Made by a program: the position numbers and the translations under genes. This document shows, piece after piece, positions 26,426 through 33,366 of a stretch of 33,366 nt of DNA (its first letter is position 1; each line of letters begins with the position of its first letter). The notes below the pieces were generated by a model that saw only the letters and a program-made list of their open reading frames with translations, made no database searches and had not been told where the DNA came from. The DNA is from Acidobacteriaceae bacterium. GTDB taxonomy: Bacteria > Acidobacteriota > Terriglobia > Terriglobales > Acidobacteriaceae. Location of the stretch: contig PLOI01000049.1 in the NCBI GenBank assembly GCA_003142015.1, forward strand, positions 121,863 to 155,228. Direction: 5' to 3'.

Positions 26426-27558
26426 GTTCTAATACAAGAGTGAGCAAACCCGACTATTACGAAGTTCTGGGCGTCTCGCGCCAGGCCAGCGACCAGGAAT
26501 TGAAGAGCGCCTACCGCAAGATGGCGCGCGAGCACCATCCTGACCTCAATCCCGGCGACCATGCCGCGGAGGAGCGCTTCAAGGAGGCCAGCGAGGCCTA
26601 TCAGGTGTTGAGCGACGCCGACAAGCGCGCCGCATACGACCGCTACGGCCATGCCGGAGTCAGCGCGGCCGGCCAGGGATTCGGCGGGCCGTTCGCCGGC
26701 GGCGTTGACATTGGCGACATCTTCGGCGACCTCTTCGGCGAGATGTTTTCCGTGGGCGGCAGCACTCGCCGCGCCACCCGCCAGCAGCGCGGCGACGATC
26801 TGCGCTTTGATCTGACCGTGGACTTCGAGGCCGCCATCTTCGGTCACGAAACCGAAGTGAAGATTCGCCACCTCGAGGCTTGCGGCGCCTGCCATGGCAG
26901 CGGCAGCGTCAGCGGCCGCGGACCCTCCGTCTGCAGCCAATGCCAGGGCCGCGGACAGGTCCGCTACCAGCAAGGCTTCTTCGCCGTGGCCCGCGCCTGC
27001 ACGGCTTGCGGAGGCACCGGCCAGGTCATCCCCGACCCCTGTACGGTTTGCCACGGCGAAACCCGCGTCACCAAAGAACTCAAGCTCAAGGTGAAGGTGC
27101 CGCCGGGCGTCGAGAGTGGAACCCGCATCCGCTACGCCGGCGAAGGCGATGCCGGCCGCGCAGGCGCGCCCTCGGGCGACCTCTATGTGGTGCTCTCTCT
27201 CCGGCGCCATGAGTTTTTTGAACGCGACGGCTACAACCTGCGCTGCGTCATTCCCATCAGCTTTCCCCAGGCCGCTCTCGGCGCAGAGATCGAGATTGCC
27301 GGCATCGGCGGCCCAGTCACTCTGAAGGTTCCAGAAGGCACGCCGAGCGGCAAGGAACTGCGCGTGCGCGCCAAGGGCATCCCGTTCCTCAACGAGAAGG
27401 GAACTGGCGACCTGATCGTGAAGGTGATGGTCGAGATTCCCCGCAAGCTCTCCCGCGCCCAGCGCGAGCTCGTCGGCCAACTCGCCGAGTCGCTGGCCGT
27501 CGATAACAAGCCCGCGTCTCCGAGTTTGATCGAGAAGATGAAGGACTTGTTCAACTAG
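26422..27558 (+). CDS. dnaJ: Chaperone protein DnaJ
   Basis: A 378-residue type I Hsp40. It has a J domain at about 10-77 with His39-Pro40-Asp41, a short Gly/Phe region (84-112), and a zinc domain with four Cys pairs at 154/157, 171/174, 193/196 and 207/210. The substrate-binding C-terminal domains contain LKVKVPPGVESGTRIR and GDLYVVL. The fourth zinc repeat is CTVCHGET, a departure from CxxCxGxG that keeps both cysteines. DnaJ delivers unfolded proteins to DnaK and stimulates its ATPase. dnaK itself is not in this window. Confidence 0.95.
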   Translation: MSSNTRVSKPDYYEVLGVSRQASDQELKSAYRKMAREHHPDLNPGDHAAEERFKEASEAYQVLSDADKRAAYDRYGHAGVSAAGQGFGGPFAGGVDIGDIFGDLFGEMFSVGGSTRRATRQQRGDDLRFDLTVDFEAAIFGHETEVKIRHLEACGACHGSGSVSGRGPSVCSQCQGRGQVRYQQGFFAVARACTACGGTGQVIPDPCTVCHGETRVTKELKLKVKVPPGVESGTRIRYAGEGDAGRAGAPSGDLYVVLSLRRHEFFERDGYNLRCVIPISFPQAALGAEIEIAGIGGPVTLKVPEGTPSGKELRVRAKGIPFLNEKGTGDLIVKVMVEIPRKLSRAQRELVGQLAESLAVDNKPASPSLIEKMKDLFN

Positions 27559-27562
27559 GGCT

Positions 27563-27585
27563 CAGGGAACAGGGAACGAGGAACA
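27563..27585. repeat. Heptamer repeat, CAGGGAA class
   Basis: CAGGGAA, CAGGGAA and CGAGGAA in register, in the 46-nt gap between the ends of dnaJ and the fitB-like gene. Confidence 0.6.
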
Positions 27586-27604
27586 GAAAAGCCGCTCCTC
27601 ATAT

Positions 27605-28024
27605 TCAGCTTTCCCATGGATTGATGACTGGCACACCGGCGGCGAGGAACGGCGCGGTATCCCGCGTGGCGACAGTGAATCCATGCACGGCGGCGATGGC
27701 GGCAATCTGGCCGTCGGCAACGGGTATCGCCAGGCCTTTGGCCATCGCGCGGCTGACCAGCACCGCGTAGGCCACGGCGGCTTCGCGGTCGAAGTCCAGA
27801 AACCGCGCCCCGAAGAGCCTTTCGAGCAACTCCTGCATGGCTTCGCTCAGGCCGCTTTTTCGCCTGCCGGCAGGCAGCAGTTCAATGCCGGTGAGTACCT
27901 CGGAGAGATTCGTCGCCGTCAGGTAGAGCGTATCGGCGGATTGGCGGTCGAGCCAGGCCACAACGGCCGGATCAGCCTGCGCCTTCATCGGCTCCGAGAT
28001 CACGTTGGTGTCCAGAATGATCAT
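27605..28024 (-). CDS. fitB: PIN-domain toxin, FitB / VapC type
   Basis: A 139-residue PIN-domain ribonuclease toxin. Four acidic residues stand exactly where those of Neisseria FitB do: Asp5 (MIILDTNVISE), Glu42, Asp104 (PVADGQIAA) and Asp122 (VATRDTAPF). The ending VINPWES also matches the FitB ending. VapC-class enzymes cut tRNA or rRNA in a metal-dependent way; FitB itself is best known as half of a DNA-binding complex. The ATG overlaps the stop codon of the antitoxin gene (ATGA), the usual toxin-antitoxin layout. All acidic residues are intact, so it should be active when free. Confidence 0.9.
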   Translation of the reverse strand: MIILDTNVISEPMKAQADPAVVAWLDRQSADTLYLTATNLSEVLTGIELLPAGRRKSGLSEAMQELLERLFGARFLDFDREAAVAYAVLVSRAMAKGLAIPVADGQIAAIAAVHGFTVATRDTAPFLAAGVPVINPWES

Positions 28025-28260
28025 TCGAAGACGGCCGGTTTAGTTGGCGTCTGGTCGCGATTGATGTCAAGATCGATGCCTCCGAATCGCCGGCCAAAGG
28101 CGGCAAGCTCCGATCCGACCCTGATGCGCGCCTTGGGCGAGACGGCTTCTTCCAGAATCACGCGAATCTCAGCCTCGGTGCTGCGCGAGTTGTGCGCCGC
28201 GCGCAACTTGAGTGCGCGATGAACCTCCGCTGGTAGATTGCGAACTGTGACAGCAGGCAT
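28021..28260 (-). CDS. fitA: FitA-like ribbon-helix-helix antitoxin
   Basis: A 79-residue antitoxin. The N-terminus is a ribbon-helix-helix DNA-binding domain (VTVRNLPAEVHRALKLRAA, RSTEAEIRVILEEAV). The C-terminal tail (SELAAFGRRFGGIDLD) corresponds to the part of FitA that sits on FitB and blocks its active site. The start at 28260 has GGAG 9 nt before it; an upstream ATG at 28299 would extend into the operator. It very probably represses its own operon together with the toxin. The first gene of a two-gene operon, 4-nt overlap. Confidence 0.9.
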   Translation of the reverse strand: MPAVTVRNLPAEVHRALKLRAAHNSRSTEAEIRVILEEAVSPKARIRVGSELAAFGRRFGGIDLDINRDQTPTKPAVFE

Positions 28261-28273
28261 GAGGGTTTGCTCC

Positions 28274-28318
28274 TTGCAATATGCTATCAATGATATCATA
28301 TTGCAAGTAGCGATAGCA
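28274..28318. promoter_or_regulatory. fitAB operator region with nested inverted repeats
   Basis: TTGCAATATG (28274-28283) and CATATTGCAA (28297-28306) form a perfect 10-bp inverted repeat with a 13-nt spacer. Overlapping it, TGCTATCA (28282-28289), TGATATCA (28291-28298) and CGATAGCA (28311-28318) are FitA-like half-sites. The Neisseria FitAB operator is recalled to use TGCTATCA with TGATAGCA. The region starts 13 nt before the fitA ATG. Confidence 0.65.
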
Positions 28319-28401
28319 AAACCTTCCCGTCCCCAGGCATCAACGCCCCTGCTCGGGAGAAACCAGCACTTCGGGGTAAACTGGTTTCAGGTCTTGCTCA
28401 T

Positions 28402-28486
28402 GCGAAAGTGGCGGAATTGGCAGACGCACCAGACTTAGGATCTGGCGGAGCAATCCATGGGGGTTCGAGTCCCCCCTTTCGCACCA
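28402..28486 (+). tRNA. tRNA-Leu (anticodon UAG)
   Basis: The acceptor stem GCGAAAG (28402-28408) pairs with CTTTCGC (28476-28482), followed by ACCA, so CCA is encoded. The anticodon stem CCAGA/TCTGG encloses CTTAGGA, giving anticodon TAG at 28436-28438. A long variable arm and the T-loop GTTCGAGTC fit a class II leucine tRNA. Confidence 0.97.
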
Positions 28487-28527
28487 ACCCCACTCCAGCT
28501 CACCTGCCGGAGTAATCTGGAGAAACC

Positions 28528-28833
28528 ATGAGTCCATCCGCGCAGCAGCCGCAAATGAACCTTGCCCACACCCCTGACTACCGCGAGTCCTACGCCAACA
28601 GCGTCCAGATCCGCGTCAGCGTCTGGGACTTCCAACTGGTCTTCGGCCTGGCTTCGAGCGACGCTCCCGACCAGATCACCATCCGCAACCACGATGCGGT
28701 TTTCCTCAGCCCGCAACAAGCCAAGGCTCTGTGGAACATGCTGGGACAGAACCTGGCCCAGTACGAGCAGGCCTTCGGCACACTTAACTTGGAGCCGCAC
28801 GGCCACAACTTCCCGCAGGGACCTGTCAACTAG
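28528..28833 (+). CDS. DUF3467 family protein
   Basis: A 101-residue cytoplasmic protein. The pattern YANSVQIRVSVWDFQLVFG, followed by ITIRNHDAVFLSPQQAKALWNMLGQNLAQYEQAFG, matches the DUF3467 family, whose function is unknown. GGAG stands 6 nt before the ATG. It lies 41 nt after the tRNA gene and is followed by a REP-like palindrome. No signal peptide or catalytic motif is seen. Confidence 0.85.
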   Translation: MSPSAQQPQMNLAHTPDYRESYANSVQIRVSVWDFQLVFGLASSDAPDQITIRNHDAVFLSPQQAKALWNMLGQNLAQYEQAFGTLNLEPHGHNFPQGPVN

Positions 28834-28854
28834 GCGGATGGTGCAAGGTCATGG

Positions 28855-28902
28855 GTGCCCCATCCTTTCGCTTTTTTCTGGCGAAAGGGTGGGAAACCAC
28901 GA
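28855..28902. repeat. REP-like palindrome, copy C
   Basis: GTGC at 28855-28858 is followed by a 13-bp stem, CCCATCCTTTCGC (28859-28871) with GCGAAAGGGTGGG (28881-28893), and a 9-nt loop. Pair 5 is a T-G wobble. The right flank is AAACCACGA. It lies between the DUF3467 gene and the ribosome site of the glycosyltransferase gene. Confidence 0.75.
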
Positions 28903-28937
28903 CCCTCAATCAGTTCCGTTTATCAGGAGCAATCGCT

Positions 28938-30554
28938 TTGCGCTGGATAAGCCTCATCAAGCCGCGGCCCGACGCGCCATTTCCTGCCTGGATGATCTTC
29001 CCGGTCATCTTCGCGGCGCTCTACCTGAGCCACTTCACCCTGCTCACCTTGCCATACTACTGGGACGAGGCCGGCTACTACATCCCCGCGGCGCTGGACT
29101 TCTTTCACTCCGGCTCGCTGATTCCCCTCACCACGCCGACCAACGCTCATCCCCCGCTGCCCAGCATCTATCTGGCGCTGTGGTGGAAGGCCTCGGGCTT
29201 TCTTCCCGAGGTCACGCGCGAGGCCGTGCTCATCGTTGCCGCCTTTGGCCTTACGGCGGTCTGGCGATTGGCTATGCGCCTGGTGGGCGTTCCCGCGGTC
29301 GCTTTCTGGACCGTGGCGCTCACCGCCATTTATCCCATCTGGTTCGTCCAAAGCTCGCTGGCCCACGCCGACATCTTCGCCGCCGCTTGCACGCTCTGGG
29401 GGCTGGTCTACGCCGTGCCCAGCCGCGACCGCAAACCATGGGCCGCCGCGGTCTGGTTTTCGTTGGCCGCGTTATGCAAGGAAACGGCCATCGTCATCCC
29501 GCTCACCCTGGCCGTCGTCAGCCTGGTTGAAAGCCGCCGCGCTCCTGGAATAGCTCGCATCCGGCTGTGGCGCGAGTCCGCATGGCTCGCCAGTTGCACG
29601 CTTCCGCTGGCCGCATGGTACGCGTACCATTACTTCAAAAAAGGCTTCATCTTCGGCAATCCGGAATTCCTGCGCTACAACGCCGAGGCCAATTTCTCGC
29701 CACTGCGCTTCCTGGCCGCCTTCTTGCACCGCAGCCTCCATCTCACCACACACATGAACCTCTTTGTGCCGGTGCTGATGGCCATCGCCGCACTGATGCT
29801 TGCACCTCGCCTCGACGCTGATGAAAACGGAGCCGTAAATCAGCCACGCCCGGCGATCTTACCCGCAGCCTTGCGCCGCATCTTTCTCCTGCTGCTGGTC
29901 AACGCGCTTCTGTTTAGCGTCCTGGGCGGCGCACTGCTCACGCGCTATCTGCTGCCCATGTACCCGCTGGTGCTGCTCCTGGTCGTCACCACCTTCTATC
30001 GCCGGGTTCCTTACTGGCAGGGCCTGGCCGTCGTCTCCGCAGCGGCTTTCATCCTGGGACTCTTCATCAATCCTCCTTACGGCTTTGCCCCGGAAGACAA
30101 TCTGGCCTACGCGCGCGTCATCCGCTTCCAGCAGGCCGGCGTTCATCAGCTTGAAGAGCGTTACCCCGGCGCCACCGTGCTCTCTGTCTGGCCTCTCACC
30201 GACGAGCTCAAGCGTCCCGAGCTGGGCTACGTCCATCAGCCCTTCGCCGTCTATCTCATCGACAACTTCTCCGCAGCACAGATCGCCCGCGCCGCCCAGG
30301 AGCCGGAAAAATACTCCGCCGCCCTCGTCTTCAGCACCAAGTACGATCCGCCCTCGCCGCTTTTCACGCTGGGGCCAAAGAGCAGGGCGTTGGATGAGCG
30401 CTACTTCGACCTCCACTACGACCTGCAGCCCGAAGCCATAGCCCTCGCGCTCCACGGCGATCTTGTCTGGAAACAGGAAGACCAGGGCCAGTGGATCGCT
30501 CTCATTCGCTTCAACCGCCAGTACGACGTGAGGCTGGAGAAAGCGTGGCCCTGA
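28938..30554 (+). CDS. Membrane glycosyltransferase, GT39 / ArnT-like
   Basis: A 538-residue integral membrane protein of the dolichyl/undecaprenyl-phosphate-sugar mannosyltransferase type. The first loop carries the catalytic-type acidic pair in LPYYWDEAGYYIPAALDFF, then NAHPPLPSIYLALWW. About ten hydrophobic segments follow up to residue 405, and then a soluble C-terminal domain of about 125 residues. Such enzymes move a sugar from a lipid carrier to protein or lipid A on the periplasmic side; donor and acceptor are unknown. The TTG start is chosen because AGGAG lies 8 nt before it. The longer frame from 28851 begins inside the palindrome at 28855-28902 and is not credible. Confidence 0.85.
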   Translation: MRWISLIKPRPDAPFPAWMIFPVIFAALYLSHFTLLTLPYYWDEAGYYIPAALDFFHSGSLIPLTTPTNAHPPLPSIYLALWWKASGFLPEVTREAVLIVAAFGLTAVWRLAMRLVGVPAVAFWTVALTAIYPIWFVQSSLAHADIFAAACTLWGLVYAVPSRDRKPWAAAVWFSLAALCKETAIVIPLTLAVVSLVESRRAPGIARIRLWRESAWLASCTLPLAAWYAYHYFKKGFIFGNPEFLRYNAEANFSPLRFLAAFLHRSLHLTTHMNLFVPVLMAIAALMLAPRLDADENGAVNQPRPAILPAALRRIFLLLLVNALLFSVLGGALLTRYLLPMYPLVLLLVVTTFYRRVPYWQGLAVVSAAAFILGLFINPPYGFAPEDNLAYARVIRFQQAGVHQLEERYPGATVLSVWPLTDELKRPELGYVHQPFAVYLIDNFSAAQIARAAQEPEKYSAALVFSTKYDPPSPLFTLGPKSRALDERYFDLHYDLQPEAIALALHGDLVWKQEDQGQWIALIRFNRQYDVRLEKAWP

Positions 30555-30589
30555 TCCCTGGCCACTGATCCCTGTTCCCTTATCCCTCC
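30552..30589. repeat. Heptamer-like repeat, (A)TCCCTG class
   Basis: Repeated TGATCCC, TGTTCCC and TTATCCC units, beginning at the glycosyltransferase stop codon and ending 30 nt before comM. Confidence 0.55.
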
Positions 30590-30619
30590 CGTCTGCTACA
30601 CTCGCTGCAAACCTCCCTC

Positions 30620-32179
30620 ATGCTTTTCAAAGCTCACAGCGCGGCTGTCTACGGAATCGATGCCAACCTTATTGATGTCGAGGTGGACTATAGCGGCGTG
30701 GTCGCGGAGAAAGACGTCTTCCACACCGTGGGCCTGCCCGACGCGGCGGTGCGCGAGAGCCGCGACCGCGTCCGCGCCGCCATCAAAAACTCCGGCTACT
30801 CGATTCCGCCCACGCACATCACCATCAATCTGGCGCCCGCCGATCTCAAGAAGGAGGGCTCGGGCTTCGATCTGCCTATCGCCGTCGGCATCCTCGGGGC
30901 TTACGGCGCGCTGCATACCAACGACCTGAGCCGCTTTCTGCTGGTGGGCGAACTGGGACTCGACGGCGGCCTGCGCCCCGTGCCGGGCATGTTGCCGGTG
31001 GCCATCCTGGCGCGTGAAAAGAATATTCCCAACCTCATCCTGCCCGCGGCCAACGCCGCCGAGGCTGCTGTCGTCGAGGGCGTCAACGTCTATCCCGCCT
31101 CCTCGCTGCTCGATGTGCTGGAGCTGCTCAACACCATGGTCGTGGGTGTGATTCAGCGCGAACCGTACCGCGTCTCGACTGAAGCGCTGCTCGGCGAGCT
31201 GCAACACTTTGCCGTGGACTTCAAGGATGTGCGCGGCCAGCAGACTGCCAAGCGCGCTCTGGAAGTGGCCGCAGCCGGCAGCCACAACATTCTCATGATC
31301 GGCCCGCCCGGCTCGGGCAAGACCATGCTGGCCAAGCGCCTGCCGTCCATCCTCGCGCCTCTGACCTTTGAAGAGGCTCTGGAAACTACAAAAATTCACT
31401 CCGTCGCCGGCGTGCTCGACGCGGCTGCGGGCCTGGTCACACAGAGGCCATTCAGGTCGCCGCACCACACCATCAGCGATGCTGGTTTAATCGGCGGAGG
31501 CATCATCCCGCGTCCCGGCGAGGTTTCGCTGGCCCACAACGGGCTTTTGTTTTTGGATGAGCTGCCGGAGTTTCCCCGCAACGTACTCGAGGTGATGCGA
31601 CAGCCCCTCGAAGACCACACGGTCACTATCGCGCGCGCCTCCATGTCGCTCAGTTTTCCGGCGCGCTTCATGCTGGCGGCCGCAATGAATCCATGCCCAT
31701 GCGGTTACTTCAACGACAAATCACGCGAGTGCATGTGCACCCCGCCCATGATTCAACGCTATGTGGCCAAAATCTCCGGCCCGCTTCTCGACCGCATCGA
31801 TATTCATATCGAGGTTCCGGCGGTGAAATACAAGGAGCTGCGCGGCTCGGCGGCCATTGAAGGTTCGGCCGAGATTCGCGCCCGCGTACTGGCCGCCCGC
31901 GAGCGCCAGCAGCAGCGATTTCGCAAATTCGGCGAAAAAATCTACGCCAACGCCCAGATGACTACCCGCCAGATTCGCGCCTACTGCGAACTGGGCGAAG
32001 ACGCCGAGCGCCTGCTGGAGCGCGCCATGCAGCAGCAGGGCCTGACCGCCCGCGCCCATGACCGCATTCTCAAAGTCGCCCGCACCATTGCGGATCTCGA
32101 AGGCGCCGAGCACCTGGCCGTCGCCCACCTGGCCGAGGCCATCCAATACCGGACGCTCGACCGCAGCTACTGGGCGTGA
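30620..32179 (+). CDS. comM: ComM / YifB family Mg-chelatase-like AAA+ ATPase
   Basis: A 519-residue hexameric DNA helicase that drives branch migration during natural transformation. The N-terminal Lon-protease-like domain (1-170) has [18 protein letters not shown] and [20 protein letters not shown]. The AAA+ core holds Walker A at 228-235 (GPPGSGKT) and Walker B at 309-314 (LLFLDE). The inserted zinc cluster [17 protein letters not shown] follows, then the Mg-chelatase C-terminal domain. Length is normal for the family. No strong ribosome site precedes the ATG. Competence in this organism is an inference only; comM is widespread also in bacteria not known to be transformable. Confidence 0.94.
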   Translation: MLFKAHSAAVYGIDANLIDVEVDYSGVVAEKDVFHTVGLPDAAVRESRDRVRAAIKNSGYSIPPTHITINLAPADLKKEGSGFDLPIAVGILGAYGALHTNDLSRFLLVGELGLDGGLRPVPGMLPVAILAREKNIPNLILPAANAAEAAVVEGVNVYPASSLLDVLELLNTMVVGVIQREPYRVSTEALLGELQHFAVDFKDVRGQQTAKRALEVAAAGSHNILMIGPPGSGKTMLAKRLPSILAPLTFEEALETTKIHSVAGVLDAAAGLVTQRPFRSPHHTISDAGLIGGGIIPRPGEVSLAHNGLLFLDELPEFPRNVLEVMRQPLEDHTVTIARASMSLSFPARFMLAAAMNPCPCGYFNDKSRECMCTPPMIQRYVAKISGPLLDRIDIHIEVPAVKYKELRGSAAIEGSAEIRARVLAARERQQQRFRKFGEKIYANAQMTTRQIRAYCELGEDAERLLERAMQQQGLTARAHDRILKVARTIADLEGAEHLAVAHLAEAIQYRTLDRSYWA

Positions 32180-32332
32180 GAACGCGGTGATCGGCGAACA
32201 ACGGATAGTCTTCGATAATTGGCAACCATTTGATAGAAAAGCAGTTACCAGAGGAAGAGCCATGCGGTTTAGCCGCTGATACCCGTGTTGCTGACCACTG
32301 CTCACTGTCCACTGTCCACTGCAAAATAACTG
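32180..32332. other. Gap after comM, no gene seen
   Basis: No terminator with a T-run was found. A tiny frame at 32262-32279 (MRFSR) has AGAGGAAG in front, but nothing else supports it. The heptamer tract lies at its end. Confidence 0.5.
32296..32323. repeat. Four tandem CACTGYY heptamers
   Basis: CACTGCT, CACTGTC, CACTGTC and CACTGCA in perfect 7-nt register, ending 9 nt before the -35 box of the presumed rpoZ promoter. Confidence 0.75.
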
Positions 32333-32361
32333 TTGACCTTGGTGCCAACTCGTTATACATT
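32333..32361 (+). promoter_or_regulatory. Sigma-70-type promoter candidate for rpoZ-rho
   Basis: TTGACC at 32333-32338 and TACATT at 32356-32361 are separated by 17 nt. An alternative -10, TATACA, has a 15-nt spacer. The spacing and -35 box are good. Confidence 0.5.
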
Positions 32362-32720
32362 CAGTATTGCTATCCATCAAAGAGCAGAGTTTAAAGTGTA
32401 TTTGTGTGCGCTCTTCTGTTGTTTCCCGCATCATATTGAGCTGAGGCTCATCCGTTGATGCCCTAGTGCGTTTATCTCGACTGGAATGGGAATGCAGGGT
32501 GGATGGCTCCCAAGGCGGCAATTTGAATCACTGATACTGCATGAGGCCTGCTCCAAATCTGCGAAAGTGCGTCAGAATTTTGAACTGGTTGTTCGATTTG
32601 TGCGTCTAAGCCTTGGAAGTTGAAATTTGGGGGCGGTCCGCGTTGTTTTGACGCCCCTGCTGCACCGCCGGTGACCCTCGGGTTACGGCTGGAGCCAATT
32701 TGTTTTAAGGAGATACTGTA
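32362..32720 (+). promoter_or_regulatory. Long rpoZ leader
   Basis: About 350 nt between the presumed promoter and the rpoZ start, with no gene. Hairpin candidates include AGAGC with GCTCT early on, GGCGGT with ACCGCC (32634-32669), and a GTGACC/GGTTAC stem near 32671-32686 about 20 nt before the ribosome site. No known riboswitch was recognised. Confidence 0.35.
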
Positions 32721-32942
32721 ATGCGTTCTGATTTGGTTTTCGGGGCACTCTCTCATGTGTCCAATCGCTACCAACTCTGTCAACTGGCTAGCAAGGCAAC
32801 TCGCAAGCTGCACAAGCCGAACACACGGCTGCAGGATACTACCAATGAAGTTCTTGGCCGTTTCCAAACCTCCAACCCCGGCTTTGCGACGCCCCTCGTG
32901 GCGTCCGCTCACGAGCCGGTTGAAGCCCGCCGCGCCGCTTGA
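32721..32942 (+). CDS. rpoZ: RNA polymerase omega subunit-like protein
   Basis: A 73-residue protein. The block HVSNRYQLCQLASKATRKLH fits the omega signature in which NRF(E)L is followed by a helix rich in Ala and basic residues, and NTRLQDTTNEVLGRF fits the following segment. Omega binds the beta-prime subunit and helps RNA polymerase assembly. AAGGAG 8 nt before the ATG is the best ribosome site in the window, which supports translation. Its place ahead of rho, a transcription termination gene, fits a transcription-machinery role. The extreme C-terminus is Pro/Ala-rich and unconserved. The call rests on pattern recognition only. Confidence 0.72.
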   Translation: MRSDLVFGALSHVSNRYQLCQLASKATRKLHKPNTRLQDTTNEVLGRFQTSNPGFATPLVASAHEPVEARRAA

Positions 32943-33163
32943 TCTCGGATCCCGAAGGGTATAGTTGAGTCAGGCAGCGGTTTCTGGCGGTTTGCCGTTC
33001 AAGGCAGCCGCGCACTCCGGTGTTCTGTGTTCCACTTGATTTCGGGATAGTCTTCCAATGCGGCGCAGTCCGGCCGCCAGCCTTGAAATCCCGCCTGTAC
33101 GTTCCCGGAACACTTCCCCATTCCGGATACTCCCACTCACATCCTCACTTTTCGCAGGTGAAC
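32943..33163 (+). promoter_or_regulatory. rho leader region
   Basis: 221 nt without a gene between rpoZ and rho. The last 65 nt (from about 33094) are C-rich and G-poor with repeated CTTCCCC, CTCCCACTCAC and ATCCTCAC-type text, the kind of RNA that Rho binds. Autogenous attenuation is inferred from rho genes of other bacteria. Confidence 0.4.
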
Positions 33164-33366
33164 ATGACCATTGCTGAACTAAAAGAAAAAAACATCACTG
33201 AGCTGACACGCATCGCTCGCACCCTGGAGATCCCAGGCACCAGCGGCCTTCGCAAACAAGACCTGATTTTCAAGATCCTCCAGGCGCAAAGCGAAAAAGA
33301 AGGCCACATCTTTGCCGAAGGCGTGCTCGAGATTCTGCCCGACGGCTACGGCTTCCTGCGTTCGCC
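33164..33366 (+). CDS. rho: Transcription termination factor Rho, N-terminal part (partial)
   Basis: The first 67 residues of Rho; the gene runs out of the window. The N-terminal helical domain reads [20 protein letters not shown] followed by [14 protein letters not shown], which is the Rho_N signature. The start of the RNA-binding cold-shock-like domain follows ([14 protein letters not shown]). Rho is a hexameric RNA helicase that stops transcription at C-rich unstructured RNA. AGGTG lies 3 nt before the ATG, a short spacing. It follows rpoZ on the same strand. Confidence 0.93.
   Translation, partial: MTIAELKEKNITELTRIARTLEIPGTSGLRKQDLIFKILQAQSEKEGHIFAEGVLEILPDGYGFLRS

Noticed and set aside
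26350-27480. 376-residue minus-strand frame opposite dnaJ
   Set aside because: dnaJ is unambiguous on the plus strand, and the antisense product is Ala/Gly-rich without motifs.
28851-28937. Upstream ATG start of the glycosyltransferase
   Set aside because: It begins inside the REP-like palindrome and lacks a ribosome site, while the TTG at 28938 has AGGAG 8 nt before it.
32262-32279. MRFSR leader peptide with a ribosome site
   Set aside because: Five codons are too short to judge, and the hairpin GCGG/CCGC in it could equally be chance.

Overview
The window looks like chromosomal DNA from an Acidobacteriota member, probably class Terriglobia. The basis is high GC content with GC-rich third codon positions, a VWFA-related protein of the acidobacterial type, a very large secreted sedolisin-type protease with Ig-like and chitobiase-like modules, several exported beta-propeller, SH3 and LolA-like proteins, and an AroD-AroE fusion. 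This assignment is inference; there is no rRNA in the window.

Layout. 1-4000: end of an MFS transporter, a translationally coupled YecD-type isochorismatase-like hydrolase, then on the minus strand a membrane-anchored beta-lactamase-fold serine hydrolase and a YghZ-type aldo/keto reductase. 4200-10260: aromatic amino acid genes, with bifunctional aroDE and a class I DAHP synthase flanking two minus-strand exported lipoproteins. 10260-10433: a mobile-element scar, namely a 5' fragment of a REP-associated tyrosine transposase (RAYT) between two stem-loops. 10833-14038: lpxB and a secreted M1-aminopeptidase homologue that has lost its zinc ligands. 14186-20488: a 2100-residue S53 protease whose 3' part carries three exactly 573-nt repeats. 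20514-24359: RlpA, a solitary GH24 lysozyme, a small unknown protein, a LolA-like exported protein and the VWFA-related protein. 24542-27558: hrcA-grpE-dnaJ heat-shock cluster without dnaK. 27605-28320: a FitAB-type toxin-antitoxin pair with inverted repeats upstream. 28402-30554: tRNA-Leu(UAG), a DUF3467 protein and a GT39-type membrane glycosyltransferase. 30620-33366: comM, rpoZ and the start of rho.

The most interesting signal is a dispersed palindrome family with four copies (7236-7270, 10260-10296, 10386-10433, 28855-28902). Each has GTGC directly before a stem that begins CCC and ends GGG. The stem interior differs between copies but is kept paired, and three copies share a T-G wobble at the fifth base pair. 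Two copies bracket the truncated RAYT gene, which is the arrangement expected of a REP/RAYT system. A second dispersed class, tandem heptamers, occupies five intergenic gaps. No CRISPR array, rRNA, intact transposase or prophage was seen.
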